In this document: piece by piece, positions 63,614-64,000 of the stretch
Layout: each line of letters starts with the position of its first letter
Position numbering within the stretch: position 1 is the first letter of the stretch
Source of the DNA: Alphaproteobacteria bacterium
GTDB lineage: Bacteria > Pseudomonadota > Alphaproteobacteria > UBA3830
Length of the DNA: 64,000 bases
Assembly (NCBI GenBank): GCA_017649895.1
Contig: JAGCFW010000008.1
Coordinates: 1-64,000, forward strand
Direction of reading: 5' to 3'
Notes under the pieces: generated by a model
Database searches by the model: none
The model's input: only the letters and a program-made list of their open reading frames with translations
Told to the model about the DNA's origin: nothing
Made by a program: the position numbers and the translations under genes

Positions 63614-63870
<257 letters not shown>

Positions 63871-63939
63871 TCGTTTTCATCATTGTTTGTTAAGTTCGGG
63901 TAGTAGATGGTACACCGTGTATGAGTTTTAAGAGATAAG

Positions 63940-64000
63940 ATGCGTTTAAAAGAAATAAAACAAAAAACCCCTTCGGAACTTTTGGCTTTTGCGGATAGTT
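63940..64000 (+). CDS. rho: Transcription termination factor Rho, N-terminal end
   Basis: Twenty codons before the window edge, reading MRLKEIKQKTPSELLAFADS. This matches the N-terminal helix of alphaproteobacterial Rho (xLxELKxKxPxELLAFAE). The rest lies outside the window. Preceded by a 70-bp gap after tRNA-Phe. Confidence 0.7.
   Translation, partial: MRLKEIKQKTPSELLAFADS

Overview
The window looks like the chromosome of an intracellular, host-associated alphaproteobacterium of the Holosporales/Rickettsiales type. The evidence is an ATP/ADP translocase (tlc), many ankyrin-repeat proteins with signal peptides, an alphaproteobacterial 16S 5' end, and alphaproteobacterial gene types and orders: the SerC variant, SspB-alpha, ftsE-ftsX-ydcF-plsC, prfA-prmC, and parS inside rsmG. 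The DNA is AT-rich, and the accessory genes look richer in A+T than the housekeeping genes. The species assignment is inference.

Layout. 1-8913: the 16S 5' end and its promoter, a large exported protein with tandem C-terminal repeats, an operon (M23 peptidase, serC, rnd, tsaB), tRNA-Asp, and nusB-tRNA-His-sspB. 8961-20677: housekeeping genes rpiB, uvrD, a GNAT acetyltransferase and a double cold-shock protein, interleaved with five minus-strand exported proteins, four of them with ankyrin repeats. 20866-33752: tRNA-Cys, lptF-lptG-lptD, a 1.2 kb AT-rich gap, a phage-repressor-like regulator, a lone atpH, murA, trxA, rsmG carrying three parS-like sites, and addB. 34332-40883: an island of three exported proteins, one with a formin-like poly-proline tract. 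41043-46914: rsmH, parA-parB, murJ, tlc. 47091-52398: a second accessory block holding an exported protein with two dsRNA-binding-like domains, an ankyrin protein between 41-bp direct repeats, folA, two small exported proteins and a split gene. 52503-57556: the minus-strand run ftsE-ftsX-ydcF-plsC-prfA-prmC. 57724-64000: a small membrane protein, a response regulator, a GT-C-like membrane protein, fhs, yacG overlapping tRNA-Phe, and the start of rho.

How the genes fit together. The core covers envelope building (murA, murJ, M23, lptFGD, plsC, ftsEX), chromosome segregation (parAB and parS), translation (prfA, prmC, tsaB, tRNAs), one-carbon metabolism (fhs, folA) and energy parasitism (tlc). 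About 17 accessory genes mostly begin with an N-terminal Sec-type signal and carry ankyrin, coiled-coil, dsRBD-like or poly-proline regions, as expected of secreted host-interaction proteins.

The most unusual observation is structural. Two ankyrin genes sit directly behind a housekeeping gene (rpiB, uvrD), and on the far side of each lies a diverged second copy of that gene's last 50-65 bp, still readable up to a stop codon. A third ankyrin gene is bracketed by perfect 41-bp repeats that fold into a hairpin. This suggests that these genes enter as cassettes at the 3' ends of housekeeping genes and either bring or duplicate the gene end, much as integrative elements do at tRNA genes. No recombinase is visible in the window.
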